64,000 nucleotides of DNA from assembly GCA_036429605.1 (NCBI GenBank), contig JAVFKD010000013.1, forward strand, positions 124,001-188,000. The letters run 5' to 3'. Every line of letters starts with the position of its first letter. Positions within the stretch are counted from its first letter, which is position 1. A program made the position numbers and the translations under genes. Below the pieces are notes generated by a model. That model was not told where the DNA came from. It was given only the letters and a program-made list of their open reading frames with translations, and searched no databases. The DNA comes from Cladobotryum mycophilum. Taxonomy: Eukaryota; Ascomycota; Sordariomycetes; Hypocreales; Hypocreaceae. This document shows, piece after piece, positions 23,669-34,779 of the stretch.

Positions 23669-24897
23669 TCATTCGGAAATATCCTTGTGAATTGGGAACT
23701 CTTCTCCGACAAGCAACTCGCTCAACTTCCACAGCCTCTCCGCATCCTCCATTTTCGTCGCATGAACTGCGGGAGTCCCGACACCGCAGTCCTCTAGGTA
23801 GATGCCGGTGTTGCCTTGCATCAAGCGTTAGAATTAGAGAAATGCCACCCAATTAATTTGGTAGGCCAGAACAACATACCATGGAGTGAATTCTCAAATG
23901 CAGCATAGATGGAAGTCGCTGCACCTCCGTCAAAAGTCTTGTAACGTCCAGTAAGGGTACCCGACTTCATAACAAATTGTATTGGACTGGCAGAAACAGT
24001 CGAACCAACCATGTTTCTAATCAGGTTGGTTACAATAGCTGCAGGGTGGTCAGTGGCTTCTTACAACGCTCTGATCTATAAGAGGCTTCAACTTACTCCC
24101 TGGATGAACGCTGAATGACAAAACGCCCGACTTAGCAAGCTGCTCGCGTAGATATAGCGAAAACAGAATGTTGGCTGTTTTTGACTGTCCATAAGACACA
24201 AACTTTTCATAGCCATCTTGCCAGTCAATCTTGCCAATTCGTTTCGTCAAGGTCTCCACGTCTGGCTGTTGCTCGGATGGCACAGGCACACCATCAAAAT
24301 TGACATCATCGAACCGAACGGGCGAAAAACGATGACCATTACTGCTAATATTGATGATTCTGGTCTGACCGGGACCGTTCTCACGCGCAGCGGTTCTCAA
24401 GGTGTCCAGAATTAGGTTGGTAAAGAGAAAGTGACCAACGTGGTTCGTCGCAAACTGCATTTCAATTCCGTCCTCTGACAATTGGCGAGTTGGCAACGCC
24501 ATGATGCCGGCATTGTTGATCAGAATGTCTAACTTTGTGATGCGGGTATTGAGATTTGCAGCAGCGGCTCGCACAGATTTGAGCGATGATAGGTCCAAAA
24601 GGAGCTCATCGATTGAAGCAGATGGGAAGCTGCTTTTAATATCTGCTACTACCGCATCAATGTTCTTCTTGGTACGTGACGCCAAGATGAGTCGTTCCGG
24701 TTGCTGAGAAGCTATAGCGAATGCTGTCGCCGCCCCGATGCTGTTGGGACTGACTCCTGTGATGAGCACTGTACGCTATTTAGACCTTGTCGGCAAAAAA
24801 ATGACTGAGGAATCAACAACGTACCGGTTCGTCCACGGATTGCTTTGGAAAGGGCTTGGGCCACTTCGGTAGCTGTCGAACTTGCATTGAACGCCAT
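23669..24897 (-). CDS. Short-chain dehydrogenase/reductase
   Basis: Exons 24897-24825, 24768-24097, 24038-23880 and 23814-23669 give an intact 349-residue frame with introns of 56, 58 and 65 bp. It has the cofactor motif TGVSPNSIG near residue 29, NNAGIMALP near 115, NHVGHFLFTN, a conserved IINISSNGH strand and the catalytic YGQSK. The start (MAFNASSTATEVAQALSKAI) and the unusual SPNS glycine loop match the SDR at 8797-9901, so the two are probably paralogs, with this one about 35 residues longer. It faces away from a bZIP-DUF3425 gene across a 653-bp shared promoter. Substrate unknown. Confidence 0.9.
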
Positions 24898-25550
24898 TTT
24901 AACAAACTCACTTTGTCAAATCCTAAAAAGCGATGTAGAATGAGAAAAAAGGTGAGTTGAATGATTTATGATGATCCGGTGGTAGACGGATGGATGGATG
25001 CTTCTCATTTTGACAAAACATGGCGAATATTGGTGGGATTTTATACTTTGAAGAATACTATGATACAGTCTTTTTTTGGTATAATGGATTTCGATCTAAA
25101 TCGTGTATGAAGCTCATGGCGTATGGCTTGATGACAGATTTTCTCAATATCGAGATCTCTTGATCATGGAGTTAGGCATAACCTCGAGCGTTGAACAGCA
25201 ACAAGAGAAGCTTCACTTTGCGGAGTTTGGAGTTCGGGCAGTCCGTAATTGTTTACGGAGTCATTCGATTCGTACCACGAACCAGTAAAATTAATTCTGT
25301 CAGCAATCATGGTACCTGGCTTTTCAGCCAATCAGATAAATTGTGTCAGCCTCCGTATTGGCATTACTCGGATGCAGCGAGATCCGGCGGCGAATGCATG
25401 AGCCTACTTCGTACAAGCTCCCGAATTGACCACTGATCAACCAACATCTACTTTCATTGCTTTTGCGCCGAGAGGGAGAAAAATATGTCATCAGTTATCT
25501 GTCGCGCTCGTGAATGAACCACACAGTTTGCCTTGAAGAGACCGATAAGA
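24898..25550. other. Divergent promoter between SDR and bZIP genes
   Basis: 653 bp with genes leaving in both directions, so it must serve as promoter for both. No perfect CRE palindrome was found. TTTTTTT runs and AT-rich segments lie close to the SDR start. Confidence 0.45.
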
Positions 25551-26598
25551 ATGAGCTCGGATAACCAGTCTCTAACGCCGGAGAGCCAGGAAGAAGACTG
25601 GTCAGGTCTGGGAGATCCACTACTTCGCAGGAGGGTCCAGAACCGCATTAACCAAAGAGCATCTAGTAAGTAACTCTTCAGCCATGGCGCTCTCTCCCCT
25701 CCCCTCCCCTCCCCTCCCAAAACAATGCATTTCCGTGTTCGGATGACCTCTTCACAAAATTGTTCAATATTTGGGACATGGCTCACATGGAACAGGGCAA
25801 CGGAGACTACAGCAGGAGAGAGAGGCCGGGATCGTGCGACGTGGGCGAGGCCGCCCGAGAGTTCTAGCCATAGCAATACATAGAGGCACTTCTGGGTCCA
25901 GCGAAGTCTCAAATTCTCGTACCCAGCTCCTGGGCCAATTAGGCACACTGGCCAGCACAACTCAACCAACACGTCGCCGCACCGCTGCTGGAGGAGAAAG
26001 CTTCTACCTGTGTGAGGTGGACACTGCGACGTGCGTGAGATTGGTCGAGAGGTTAACTGCAACCGTGCGACAGAGCGTTGAACAAGGCGACCCTGCATCA
26101 GATTTACTCTTATCACTCACTCAGCTCAACGTATTCCGAGGCATGATGGCCAATATGCTCGCTTTAGGATTGACCTTGGACACGGTCAAGGACGATGACG
26201 CAATTTCGTCATTCAATATCCCCCAACCAAACATTTCTCATCACCGTTTACCACCGAGCTTGCTCCCAACGGACCTCCAGACATCCATGGTACACCACCC
26301 GTGGCTTGACCCCTTTCCGATTCCTTCGATCCGGGACATTCTCCTATCCCGGCAGGGCGAATACGACGAGGTCGCTCTTTGCAACGATTTTGTCGGACTT
26401 TGCTCATCGGGGGGTGACGGACAAGTGGGTATCATAATCTGGGGGGATCCGTGGGACCCTTATGGCTACGAGATGACGGAGTTTTTCGCTGAGAAGTGGA
26501 TGTGGCTGCTCAGGGATTGCGAGGAGATCCAAGTATCAACAAATCACTGGCGTTCACAACGTGGAGAACCACCCCTATTCGATGTACACCGTCGCTGA
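25551..26598 (+). CDS. bZIP-type transcription factor with DUF3425 domain
   Basis: Two exons (25551-25665, 25796-26598) joined by a 130-bp intron give an intact 305-residue protein. The join completes the basic region LRRRVQNRINQRASRQRRLQQ near residues 25-45. The usual leucine zipper after it is poor and is replaced by an Arg/Gly-rich stretch (RRGRGRPR), so DNA binding may be partner-dependent. The C-terminal DUF3425 signature is complete: HHPWLDPFPIPSIRD, LIIWG-like IIIWGDPWDPYGYE, EKWMWLLRDCEE and STNHWRSQRGEPP. Two runs of six G (26409-26414, 26441-26446) are intact and in frame here, a useful contrast to the frameshifted genes. It is divergent from an SDR and next to a P450. Confidence 0.87.
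25696..25718. repeat. (CCCCT)n repeat inside the bZIP intron
   Basis: Four CCCCT units plus CCC in the single intron of the bZIP-DUF3425 gene. It makes the intron pyrimidine-rich but lies well upstream of the acceptor. Confidence 0.8.
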
Positions 26599-26927
26599 AC
26601 CTTGTAGAAAGTAGAACATGGGTTTGTTTTTGTATACTAGGTTTGTTCCACATCCTCTCCTAGATTCGCCATTAAAGATAGGAATAGAGTACTTTCGTGC
26701 ATTGGGTAGATGGTAAGCTTGTTCAAGAATGTACTTCTATGCTTGAATGAGACTCGCAGTGAAGGCATGATTTTTAAAACTTATCAACTATTGCGGGACT
26801 TGGAGAAAGAAGAGGGATAATGAAAGCGTTTTGGGTGTAGATATCTAGACTACCCTACAGCAAATAAGCTGCAGCACTATTAGATCAAATGCGAACAAGT
26901 GCCTGATCGTTGTCCATCATGCCACCA
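26599..26927. other. Convergent intergenic, no gene seen
   Basis: 329 bp between the bZIP stop and the stop of the minus-strand P450. Only transcript ends are expected here. Confidence 0.4.
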
Positions 26928-28515
26928 CTAACACCTTGCTCTCACTCTGACCCAAAAGTTGACTGGCTTCACAAACCAGTAATTTAATGTTTCCCAATCC
27001 AGCCCCGGCTTTTCCAGTTCAAAGTCAAACTTCTTGACGAGCAGAGGGACTAGTTTGGCCATCTCGAGGTACGAGATGTGTCGACCTACGCACGTCCGTG
27101 ACCCTTGTCCAAACTGCAATGGTTAGACATGGTCTTCATTCCGGACACCGGAGACTGATGGCTAGTAAACTTACTGGTAGATAATACGCATTCATGCGCG
27201 CCAACCTTTGACCGCCCTCTTTCTCAGCTTCAATCCACCTCTCTGGCCGGAACTCTTTGGCGTCTCGTCCAAATACGTCCTCGTTATAATGTGCGCACCA
27301 AGTGTTAAGGCCAACGGTGCTGCCGGCGGGGAAGAATTGACCATTTAATTCCATGCCGCCCTCAGGAATATCTCTCCACAGTGGAAGACCGGTGGCGGGA
27401 TGAAGCCTCAGAGCCTCCTTGATTGCTGCTTGTAGATATGGCAGATCAAGACTGTCTTTGAAGCTTAAGTGGTCGCCTGCAAACCTGCCATCTGCAACGC
27501 AATCATCCACCTCTTCTCTGAGTTTTGCCATTATTATTGGGTTTCGTATCAGGTAGTATAAGATTGCCGAAAGACTGATAGCAGTCGTGTCTGAACCTGC
27601 AACGATGTTGGAAATACCCATCATGAACATATGGTAGTCGGACACCTTGCTGGGTGCTTCTTTATTTTTGAGCATGAGCTTTTCGAGAAAGTCTTGGGGA
27701 GAATTCTCATCCCCAACGACGAACTTATCGGGGTCACTGGCCTTTTGCAACCTTCTCAACCGAACTCTTTCCTCCACATATTGCATGAGGTAACTTCGTC
27801 CAGCAGCACCACTTGTGCCCATCCAGTTCATAACGGCAAACAAGTATGGATGCCAGGATGAGAAGATTCCAGCCATGGTGGAGTAAACAGACACGCCATG
27901 CAAAGCATTCATCAAACCAGAGACATCTTCCCCACGGTCGAGGAAGCCGAAACGTTCAGAGTAGGTAATGTTCCCAATGACATCGAACGCATAGCACTGA
28001 AACCAGTGGAACATATCGATAGCTCCACCACGCTTAGTGATCTCGAAAAACTGTGTTTCCAAGAGGTCTGCACATTCGTCGACGTACGTTTCGTAGCTGA
28101 CCAGACTGGACATGCTGTATAGACCCTGAAACACTCTTCTTGTTTGAGCGTGGCGCTTAATGTCTCTATCAGGGAATAGTGTCCAGCGATCGGGGCTTGG
28201 ATGCTTCCACGCCTCATACCAGTCAGACTTGGGGAGCTTTGAACCAACGCCATAGACTTGGTTCATGGCGTCAGGTAGATCAATGCTGTACATGTTTGGC
28301 GCAACTCGCACGACGGGTCCATATTTTTGATGCAATGCGAGGTTGTCATACTCGAAGCGACCATGGTACACACGCTTAAAGTACCAAAATCGGGTGAATC
28401 GTGCCAAGAGAGGTCCAGGGATGGATCTAGTGGATGAAGTTATGTTGATGATGATGAGGTAAACGCCACGAAAGGCGATCACTAACCCAAGAAGAAGTAC
28501 CAGCTTCGAAATCAT
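26928..28515 (-). CDS. Cytochrome P450 (pisatin demethylase/benzoate 4-monooxygenase-like group)
   Basis: Exons 28515-27175 and 27113-26928 with a 61-bp intron give an intact 508-residue protein. It has an N-terminal membrane anchor (KLVLLLGLVIAFRGVYLII), the Pro hinge STRSIPGPLLARFT, an I-helix IVAGSDTTA, the ExxR motif EALR, the PERW segment and the heme loop FGQGSRTCVGRH carrying the Cys ligand; the intron falls just before that loop. All catalytic features are normal. It points toward the bZIP gene and sits between that regulator and a medium-chain dehydrogenase. The family assignment by overall look is tentative and the substrate cannot be given. Confidence 0.92.
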
Positions 28516-29043
28516 TGTGCCTCTGTGAACCTCTGGCTAATCGAGTTCAAAAGGAAGTGCTCATCCTGCGTTCTCCAGTGCTTAGAGCTCTTTATTTATC
28601 TAAGTTAACCACAGCATGACATATACCGATACTGACCGGGCTTGGTTGCCCCAGTTTCCGCGGAATCATGGATGCAGCGGAGCGGCAGGGAGCGGGGTAT
28701 GCGGGTTCTCAATAGCCGATTGCATCTCCCGAGCCCGGGATTATGTTTGGCGGTATGTTATTGGTGGCATTCATGACAATAGGTTGGGCTCATTGGACAA
28801 CCTCCGCTTACGATATTAATTACCATAGACTGAGCATTAATTTGTTTTGCTTGCCAGGCTTCAGCGATCTCTATGATCGACGGCCGCTTACATCATATTA
28901 CGTTGCAACAATAGGTGGAACTAAAGCTGCTTTATTATGCTTTTGTAAAAACTATCCAAGTTGGCACCCTGGATCATGGTGCCAATCAGCCTTCTCCGCG
29001 TTGAGACTTTGTACTACTTAGTCGAGTGACTATCTTCAAACCC
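28516..29043. other. Intergenic, no gene seen
   Basis: 528 bp between the P450 start and the stop of the MDR gene, both on the minus strand; probably the P450 promoter. No element recognised. Confidence 0.4.
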
Positions 29044-30198
29044 TTAATCTGCATTGGGTGTGAAATAGGCTGCCTTTCTTGGCCCCATCTCGTCATATGC
29101 TCGCTCAAATGCATCCTGCCATTGGTCCAGAGTAAATTTACCCGTAATTTGGATTCCGCCACGATCTCCAATAGGCAGCAGTCCTGTTTCCACCAACTTG
29201 ATAACTTCTTCGGCTTGCTTTCGAGTGTACATAAACGTACCCTTTAGAGTCAGGTTCTTGAACATGATGGTCAAGTAAGGAAGCTCCACATCGCCACTGA
29301 TACCTCCCATGAGACTCACACGGCCATGCGGTCGAAGGGCAAGGATGCTGGCTTTCATGTACGACGTCGTATCCGCAGCTGGAGGCGAGATGTCAAAGTA
29401 AACATCTGCAGTGCCATGGTTCTGCAGCGCAGCAGTGTCAACTTGGACGTTTCCGGACATGGGAACAGTGACAACACGGTCTCCCGCGCCGGCAAGGACC
29501 TGCTCGAGCTTATTTTCATTGCGACCCATGGCAATCACCTTGCCTGCTCCCATGGCTAGGGCAACAAAGACTGCAGCACTTCCAAAACTGCCTGTGGCTG
29601 GAGCAACAATGACTGTTTCGCCTGGACGCAGCTCCACGTCACTCAGACCGCCGTATGCGACAGCCAGAGTGCTAAGATATCCAAGATCTTCGATTTTGTA
29701 TCCCAGTTTTGTCGTTAAAATATGCTCATCCAAAATATGGACATTCTCAGCAGGCACCTTGACGAGTTCGGCCCACGTTCCGTTTCTCCATTCCCCACTC
29801 ATCAACTGTTGACTCTCTGCCGAAGCACCCATAGTAATACCTTGAAGAGCGGGTGCGGCGATAGTGGAGTCTCTGTGTCGTATGATGCCGCTTGTGTAAA
29901 CGAGCATTCCTGGTTTCAAGTAAGGTGTGTCTGGTGCAGAGGCCGCAACACGACATATAGCATTGGTTCCGGGAACGAGTGGAAGAGGATAGCTGTAGCC
30001 TCTCGGATTTCCGTTGCAAAAGACCTCTTTGGCGTATGAGACGATGCTTGAATACAGCGGCCGTAAAATTACGGAGCCAGCAGTTGGTAATGGGGTTGGA
30101 AGCTCTACAACTACTGCTGGCTCCGTTGCTGATTTAAACTGTAAGCCCTTGAAGGTTGGTGGTAGGTCATATGATTGATGGTTAGCCATAGTGAACAA
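29044..30198 (-). CDS. Zinc-type alcohol dehydrogenase-like MDR protein (quinone reductase/isopropanol dehydrogenase-like)
   Basis: Single exon, 384 residues, intact. It belongs to the medium-chain dehydrogenase/reductase superfamily: a GroES-like N-terminal half (LYSSIVSYAKEVFCNGNP, PLVPGTNAICRV) and a Rossmann half starting VIVAPATGSFGSAAVFVALAMGA near residue 205. The canonical zinc-binding catalytic Cys and His pair of true alcohol dehydrogenases is not obvious, so it may act without catalytic zinc. ATG 30198 is followed by a second in-frame ATG at 30189 (MANHQSYD), which may be the real start. A perfect TGACGTCA lies 56 bp upstream. It fits as a tailoring oxidoreductase with the neighbouring P450 and hydrolase. 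Confidence 0.87.
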   Translation of the reverse strand: MFTMANHQSYDLPPTFKGLQFKSATEPAVVVELPTPLPTAGSVILRPLYSSIVSYAKEVFCNGNPRGYSYPLPLVPGTNAICRVAASAPDTPYLKPGMLVYTSGIIRHRDSTIAAPALQGITMGASAESQQLMSGEWRNGTWAELVKVPAENVHILDEHILTTKLGYKIEDLGYLSTLAVAYGGLSDVELRPGETVIVAPATGSFGSAAVFVALAMGAGKVIAMGRNENKLEQVLAGAGDRVVTVPMSGNVQVDTAALQNHGTADVYFDISPPAADTTSYMKASILALRPHGRVSLMGGISGDVELPYLTIMFKNLTLKGTFMYTRKQAEEVIKLVETGLLPIGDRGGIQITGKFTLDQWQDAFERAYDEMGPRKAAYFTPNAD

Positions 30199-30253
30199 TC
30201 GTTAAGCTCTAAAGCAAAAGGCGATAATATTTGATTGAGATATAAGTGAAGCG

Positions 30254-30261
30254 TGACGTCA
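30254..30261. promoter_or_regulatory. TGACGTCA palindrome (CRE-type bZIP site)
   Basis: Perfect eight-base CRE palindrome 56 bp before the MDR start codon. CRE/ATF-type bZIP proteins bind this sequence. A bZIP-DUF3425 gene lies 4 kb away, but binding by that protein is only inferred. Confidence 0.5.
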
Positions 30262-30457
30262 GAGACTGGGGGTAAGCAAAGAAGAGTGAAGGAATACGAA
30301 GGTTTGTAGTATATCTGGAGGTTCACTGGAGCGTCACTGTACACTAGCAGCTAGGACCCAATGTAAGACTGTATGTATTAATCTGACTTTCTTTCACAAC
30401 TGATCACTCTTGAACATATTTATACAACTAATTCCTCATGTGACAAGCCATGTGACA

Positions 30458-30478
30458 CAGGGAACCTTTGGTTCCCTG
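30458..30478. repeat. Inverted repeat CAGGGAACC-TTT-GGTTCCCTG
   Basis: Perfect nine-base arms around a three-base loop, with partly matching GTGACA/TGACAC flanks. It could be a hairpin, a protein-binding palindrome, or a leftover of a small mobile element end. Confidence 0.6.
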
Positions 30479-30723
30479 ACACGTAATAGTGTTAAGAGTA
30501 ATTTTCGAATACACTGAATAGTCAACGCATTACATGAAAATTCTCTCCAGCTTCAATCTGAATACACTTCATGGCTTCCTGGAGTTAATCGGATATTCAA
30601 TGCTGGTGGTCCGGAGATACTGCCTTGGTAAGCGCGAGACTAAATTCTGCCAGATTGAGAACTCGGAACTCGCTCTTATCACTACGCTCGGAGATTTAAA
30701 CCCACTAGCTAATATCTTTGAGA

Positions 30724-31855
30724 TCAATCATCAGATACATTGGTAGAAACAGAATCACTGCGCTCATGCCTAATGGTCTTTTCATCCTCAAATTCCCATT
30801 GCCCCTCCAGTAACTCGGAATGTGCATACCATACCAAAAAGTCTTCACCAAGTTGCATCTTGCATTGAGAAATCTTTTGTATGGTTAGGCGTGCCTCGGC
30901 TGGGTCGTGATGCAATGTGCCATGCTCCATGAGTGCCGACGGTATCCTCCCAAAAGGCATGGATGGCCAATACGTAAACAGGTTGCAATGTGCACAGTCT
31001 CCACCCAGGAACACCCACTTTTTCCTGCCCTGGCTATCGCATACACGAGCGAGAGCCGCAAGGTTACCTGGGAGATGACCTGGCGCGCTGATGAGGAAGA
31101 ATGATTCATCTCCAAAGAAATCCAAGGCATGGGGGAATGGCCCGATTCTAGTCCAATGGAGGGCATCACTTGTGGAAGGTAGCTCATATAGTGTAAATGT
31201 GCGTAATGATGAGTCCCAAATACGACCATCATATGGTGATTCAGGATTTTGGGGATACCCTGGCGAGTGATGTAGGGTGGCTCCAGGGCCGCAGACCATG
31301 ATTGCACTCTCGAAGCCCTTTGGCAGGGGTCGCGCATGATCCCAGTGGCCATGACTAGCCGGCACGCAATGCGATTAGAGATTGATGCATCGAGATTTGT
31401 GTAGTGAAACAAAAAAGTGACGGCATACCTTAATATGACATAGTTAACATTATTTGGGTCTGTGCCTGTGAGAATTGTATCTTCACTTAAACTTCGTTTG
31501 GCAGGTTGCGGACGAAAGTGTTCATGCAAGCCTTGAACGCTTTTGGGGTATGAGTCAAGATCCTGCTTGCCAAGAGTTGGAGGCTTGGAGTTAGTTGAAC
31601 AGTCAAAAGGAAATAAAAAGCCGGTGGCTATGAGAAAAAGGAGAAACGCACCGACGAGATGCCCATGTCAAACCAAAGCTTGACATTTTGTTCCTTATGG
31701 TGCACGAAGAATCGCCAAGATGTGGCTGAACATGAAGCCTTTGCTCCTCCAACCAAGACAGAAGCAGGTGTTGTCATCAGACCAGTTTCAAATGGCTTAA
31801 CCTGGACGCATACATTGCCATCTTTTGGAGACGGAAGCATCGTCAAGACAGTCAT
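30724..31855 (-). CDS. Metallo-beta-lactamase-fold hydrolase
   Basis: Three exons (31855-31652, 31583-31429, 31354-30724) with 68- and 74-bp introns give an intact 329-residue protein. The second intron splits the codon just before SHGHWDHARPL, the HxHxDH metal site. Further ligand candidates are the His in SAPGHLPGN and the Asp in FLGGDCAH, spaced as in this superfamily. The first exon carries the N-terminal beta-strand region (VCVQVKPFETG, LWFDMGIS). Members include glyoxalase II-like hydrolases, lactonases and the trans-acting thioesterases of some polyketide pathways; the sequence does not decide between them. It is divergent from a Zn2Cys6 regulator. Confidence 0.88.
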
Positions 31856-32266
31856 TTGTTCGGGTATTATTGAGATTGATTGATTGATTGATCGGCAGAT
31901 TTCTGAGTGTTTAACAAACCTTGCCTACCGTTTTAATCTAAGTAGTCTTTTAGTTTAGAATAAGCAAAATCTTCATGTTCTAATGCGGCGAATGCGTTGC
32001 TCTAATACTAGAAACGAACGGTTCGTCTCTCACAAAAGAAGGTTAAGGTTCGGTCCGACCGTCGTTGCGTCACTGACTTTGTTTCTTAGGCTGATGCTGC
32101 GAAGCGAGATGATTTCTTCGGCCCGAGCTTACTTTTTGGACGTCAGCCCTGAGACACCCGTTGGTTTATAAAGAGCAGCAGGGAGCATCGGACCGAAGGA
32201 TTCAACTGCAGGAGTCCGTCTTCGTACCGAAGCTTTATCCTCTTTTACTAATCCCTCGCTCGCAGC
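31856..32266. other. Divergent promoter between hydrolase and Zn2Cys6 gene
   Basis: 411 bp. A short ATTG tandem repeat lies near the hydrolase start and a GGACGTCAG half-CRE near 32138 on the regulator side. No gene seen. Confidence 0.4.
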
Positions 32267-34779
32267 ATGTATTCTTCAATCGACTTTGCCGAATTGCAGC
32301 AGTTGAGCGTTTCAGCGTGTCTTCGTTGCCGAAAGCAAAAGGTCCGTGAAACCTTCCACATGCCCTTACTCACCCTACTCACATGCTCGAGTTCCCTTAC
32401 ATCCTGTCAAAGGAGTTGTCAGTGGCTAACATATAGATATTGCCTCAGCTGAAATGTTCTCGAGAAAAACCCATTTGTCGGCGCTGTCATCGCATTGGTG
32501 CAGAATGCAGCTACCCGGCACCACCGGATCGAAGAAGACTGGCGGCTGAACGGGCAGAAGCGAGATCAAAGTCATCCTTTGGCCACGAGGCTAGAGGACC
32601 CTTGAGCGAAACGCCTGGGCCAAGCAGCAGCGGTCCACCAGACCATGCCGATACAGAGCATCTCCACAGCCATCAAGATAATCGAATATCAAGTCCAAAC
32701 ACATCCCATGAACCCCCTAGTCCTCCAATTTTGTTCCTGGAAACGTCATCGACGGACGATTTCACTTCTATGCAGCCTCCAGATGCTGTTCAACTGTCGC
32801 AGGAAGTTGCCATGTTTCTGATCGATGTTTACTTCGACAGACACTATCAAGCGCACCTACTCTTCAACAAGAAGGATTTTACTGCAAACTTTCTCAATCA
32901 CAAAGTCCCCAAATTTGTGTTGCTCAGTGTCTTTGCCTTTGCCTCATTGTGAGCCCCCAATTGCCCTCTTATATGAAACCGTCGTAGTTCAGGTTACTCA
33001 CTACCAAGGGGGAACAGATTCTTCGATAGCAACTTAACAAAGTCGCCATGCAGAAACATCACACCCATTACCATGTCGGGGACAGATTGGCCCACCGTTG
33101 GCAGACAGTGGGCCAACCAAGCCAGCCAGATGACCTTGATGAACGCCGACAAGCCTTGTTTAGAGCATGTTCAGGCATGCCAGGTATTGGCAATGTTCTG
33201 GTACGCTAAGGCTGAGACTTCTCGTACTAATATGCATACAGGTAGAGTATTTTATGTCACCTTAAAAAGTTGGATGGCTATATCAAGTCGGCAGCTGATG
33301 ATATTTTCCCAGCTATTGCTCACAGAACATGTTGTCTGTTGAGGCTTGATCAGTTTGAGGGTTACGCCTCTGCCGAGGATGCTGTGACAAGAGAACTTGG
33401 CATTCGATGTTTATGGGCTTGTTGGCTGACACGATGTGCTAGCCAGCGCAATGCTCGCTTTCATGGCACTTGCTGGAACGACCTTGCCTTTTGTCCTCTC
33501 CCTTCGGATAGTGACGAGTTCCAAGATGATGTACAGGGCCAGCAGATTTGCTTCAACGCACGTGGTCATCTGCATGATCGCTCCGGCGCCCAGAATCCTT
33601 TCCTACTTGGCACATACAAATCTATGATTATAATCTACGGAATTTGGTATGTATTCGGTTTTGTTGTTGATACTTTAGCCATATTGCAAACGGTGCAGAG
33701 GCTAACACCCCCAGGTGGGAAATACAAGACTTTGTGCAAAATGCCAGACCAAACCGACTGGAAGCACAAGCCTGGATATCTCGACTCTATGAACTTGACA
33801 AGAAACTCCAAGACTTTTACGAGGCTACCTCAGAAGATGTTCGCTATGTCACGAATGCTTCGCAGACAGCGCCGCCAACCAACACATTTTGGGCTTTCTG
33901 TGTGACGTACTTTTATCATTTGTGTGTCTTCTACCTCCATTCTTCCGTTGTCCCGGCTCTTTCAGGCACCTCTCAGCGACCAGTTTTCTCAAAACAATTT
34001 ATGAGACTATCAGCCGAGCAAGCCTTGCAGCATTGTACTACTGTAACCAACATGACATCACATTTTCTCTCTACGGATCCTGACTTGTCAAAACTGTGGG
34101 CCATTGTCGGATACGGGGCCTCGGTATGTTTGGCTACACAATTGCGTTACTTTGTTGCCATCAGAGCGCTGGATACAGAGCGCCTCCAGCAGGCCCACGT
34201 CCACCTGAAACTTACTACCGGACTGAAAAGATATTGGGCACCTCTTCGGGATATAGTAAGAGTCGTGTACCCAGAATGACGATCCAGCTTGCTTACACTA
34301 GATAGGCCTCGGGTATGGAGCGGGTTTTTAGTCATGCCTCACTTCTCGCGACACCGGTTCCAAGGTCAAGAATGCAGATGGAGATCCGAATACCAAATCC
34401 GAGCCAAGACCTAGAAAATCTTGTGTCAAAAGGCCCTGCCCAGGACATTCCGGCTGGTGATATATACACTTATGTGCCCGATGAAGAGGGAACGAATCAT
34501 CCACGCGAGCGTCATGACAAAAGACACTCATATTCTCTGGCGACCCCCACCATGGAACATACCGCTGAGGCTCAAGGTGGGATTGGCGGACTGGATGATA
34601 TGGTTGGTAGGAACCAAATGGTTTTGCCCTCGCATGCTCATAATCCAGAACACCTGGGTATGACACCACTGGACCCCGAGTCAATTTGGTGGGATCAAGA
34701 TCCAGTTGCATTGGCAAACTTCCCCGGCAACACATCACTGCTATCCGACATCATGGATCTGCAAATGGAAATGTATTAG
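32267..34779 (+). CDS. Zn2Cys6 transcription factor with fungal_trans domain
   Basis: Six exons (32267-32341, 32449-32948, 33018-33241, 33313-33646, 33715-34255, 34306-34779) with introns of 50-107 bp give an open 690-residue frame. The zinc cluster ACLRCRKQKLKC plus SREKPICRRCHRIGAEC spans the first intron at residues about 19-47. The middle homology region starts at VAMFLIDVYFDRHYQAHLLF and includes HVQACQVLAMFWYAK, RTCCLLRLDQFEGYA, and ELGIRCLWACWLTRC. This gene is transcribed away from the hydrolase gene and ends the 23.7-34.8 kb group of oxidoreductases, so a pathway-specific activator role is plausible but unproven. Confidence 0.9.

Larger units (their letters stand above)
30199..30723. 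other. Promoter region of the MDR gene
   Basis: 525 bp upstream of the MDR gene, reaching to the stop of the next minus-strand gene. It contains a perfect CRE palindrome (30254-30261) and a short hairpin-forming inverted repeat (30458-30478). No gene seen. Confidence 0.45.

Noticed and set aside
25454..26116. 220-codon minus-strand ORF across the bZIP-DUF3425 gene
   Set aside because: Low-information sequence opposite a gene with clear domains; no motif of its own.
32267..34779. Four overlapping ORFs read as separate small genes
   Set aside because: They are exons of one Zn2Cys6 gene; five GT-AG introns join them with matching phases into a 690-residue frame.
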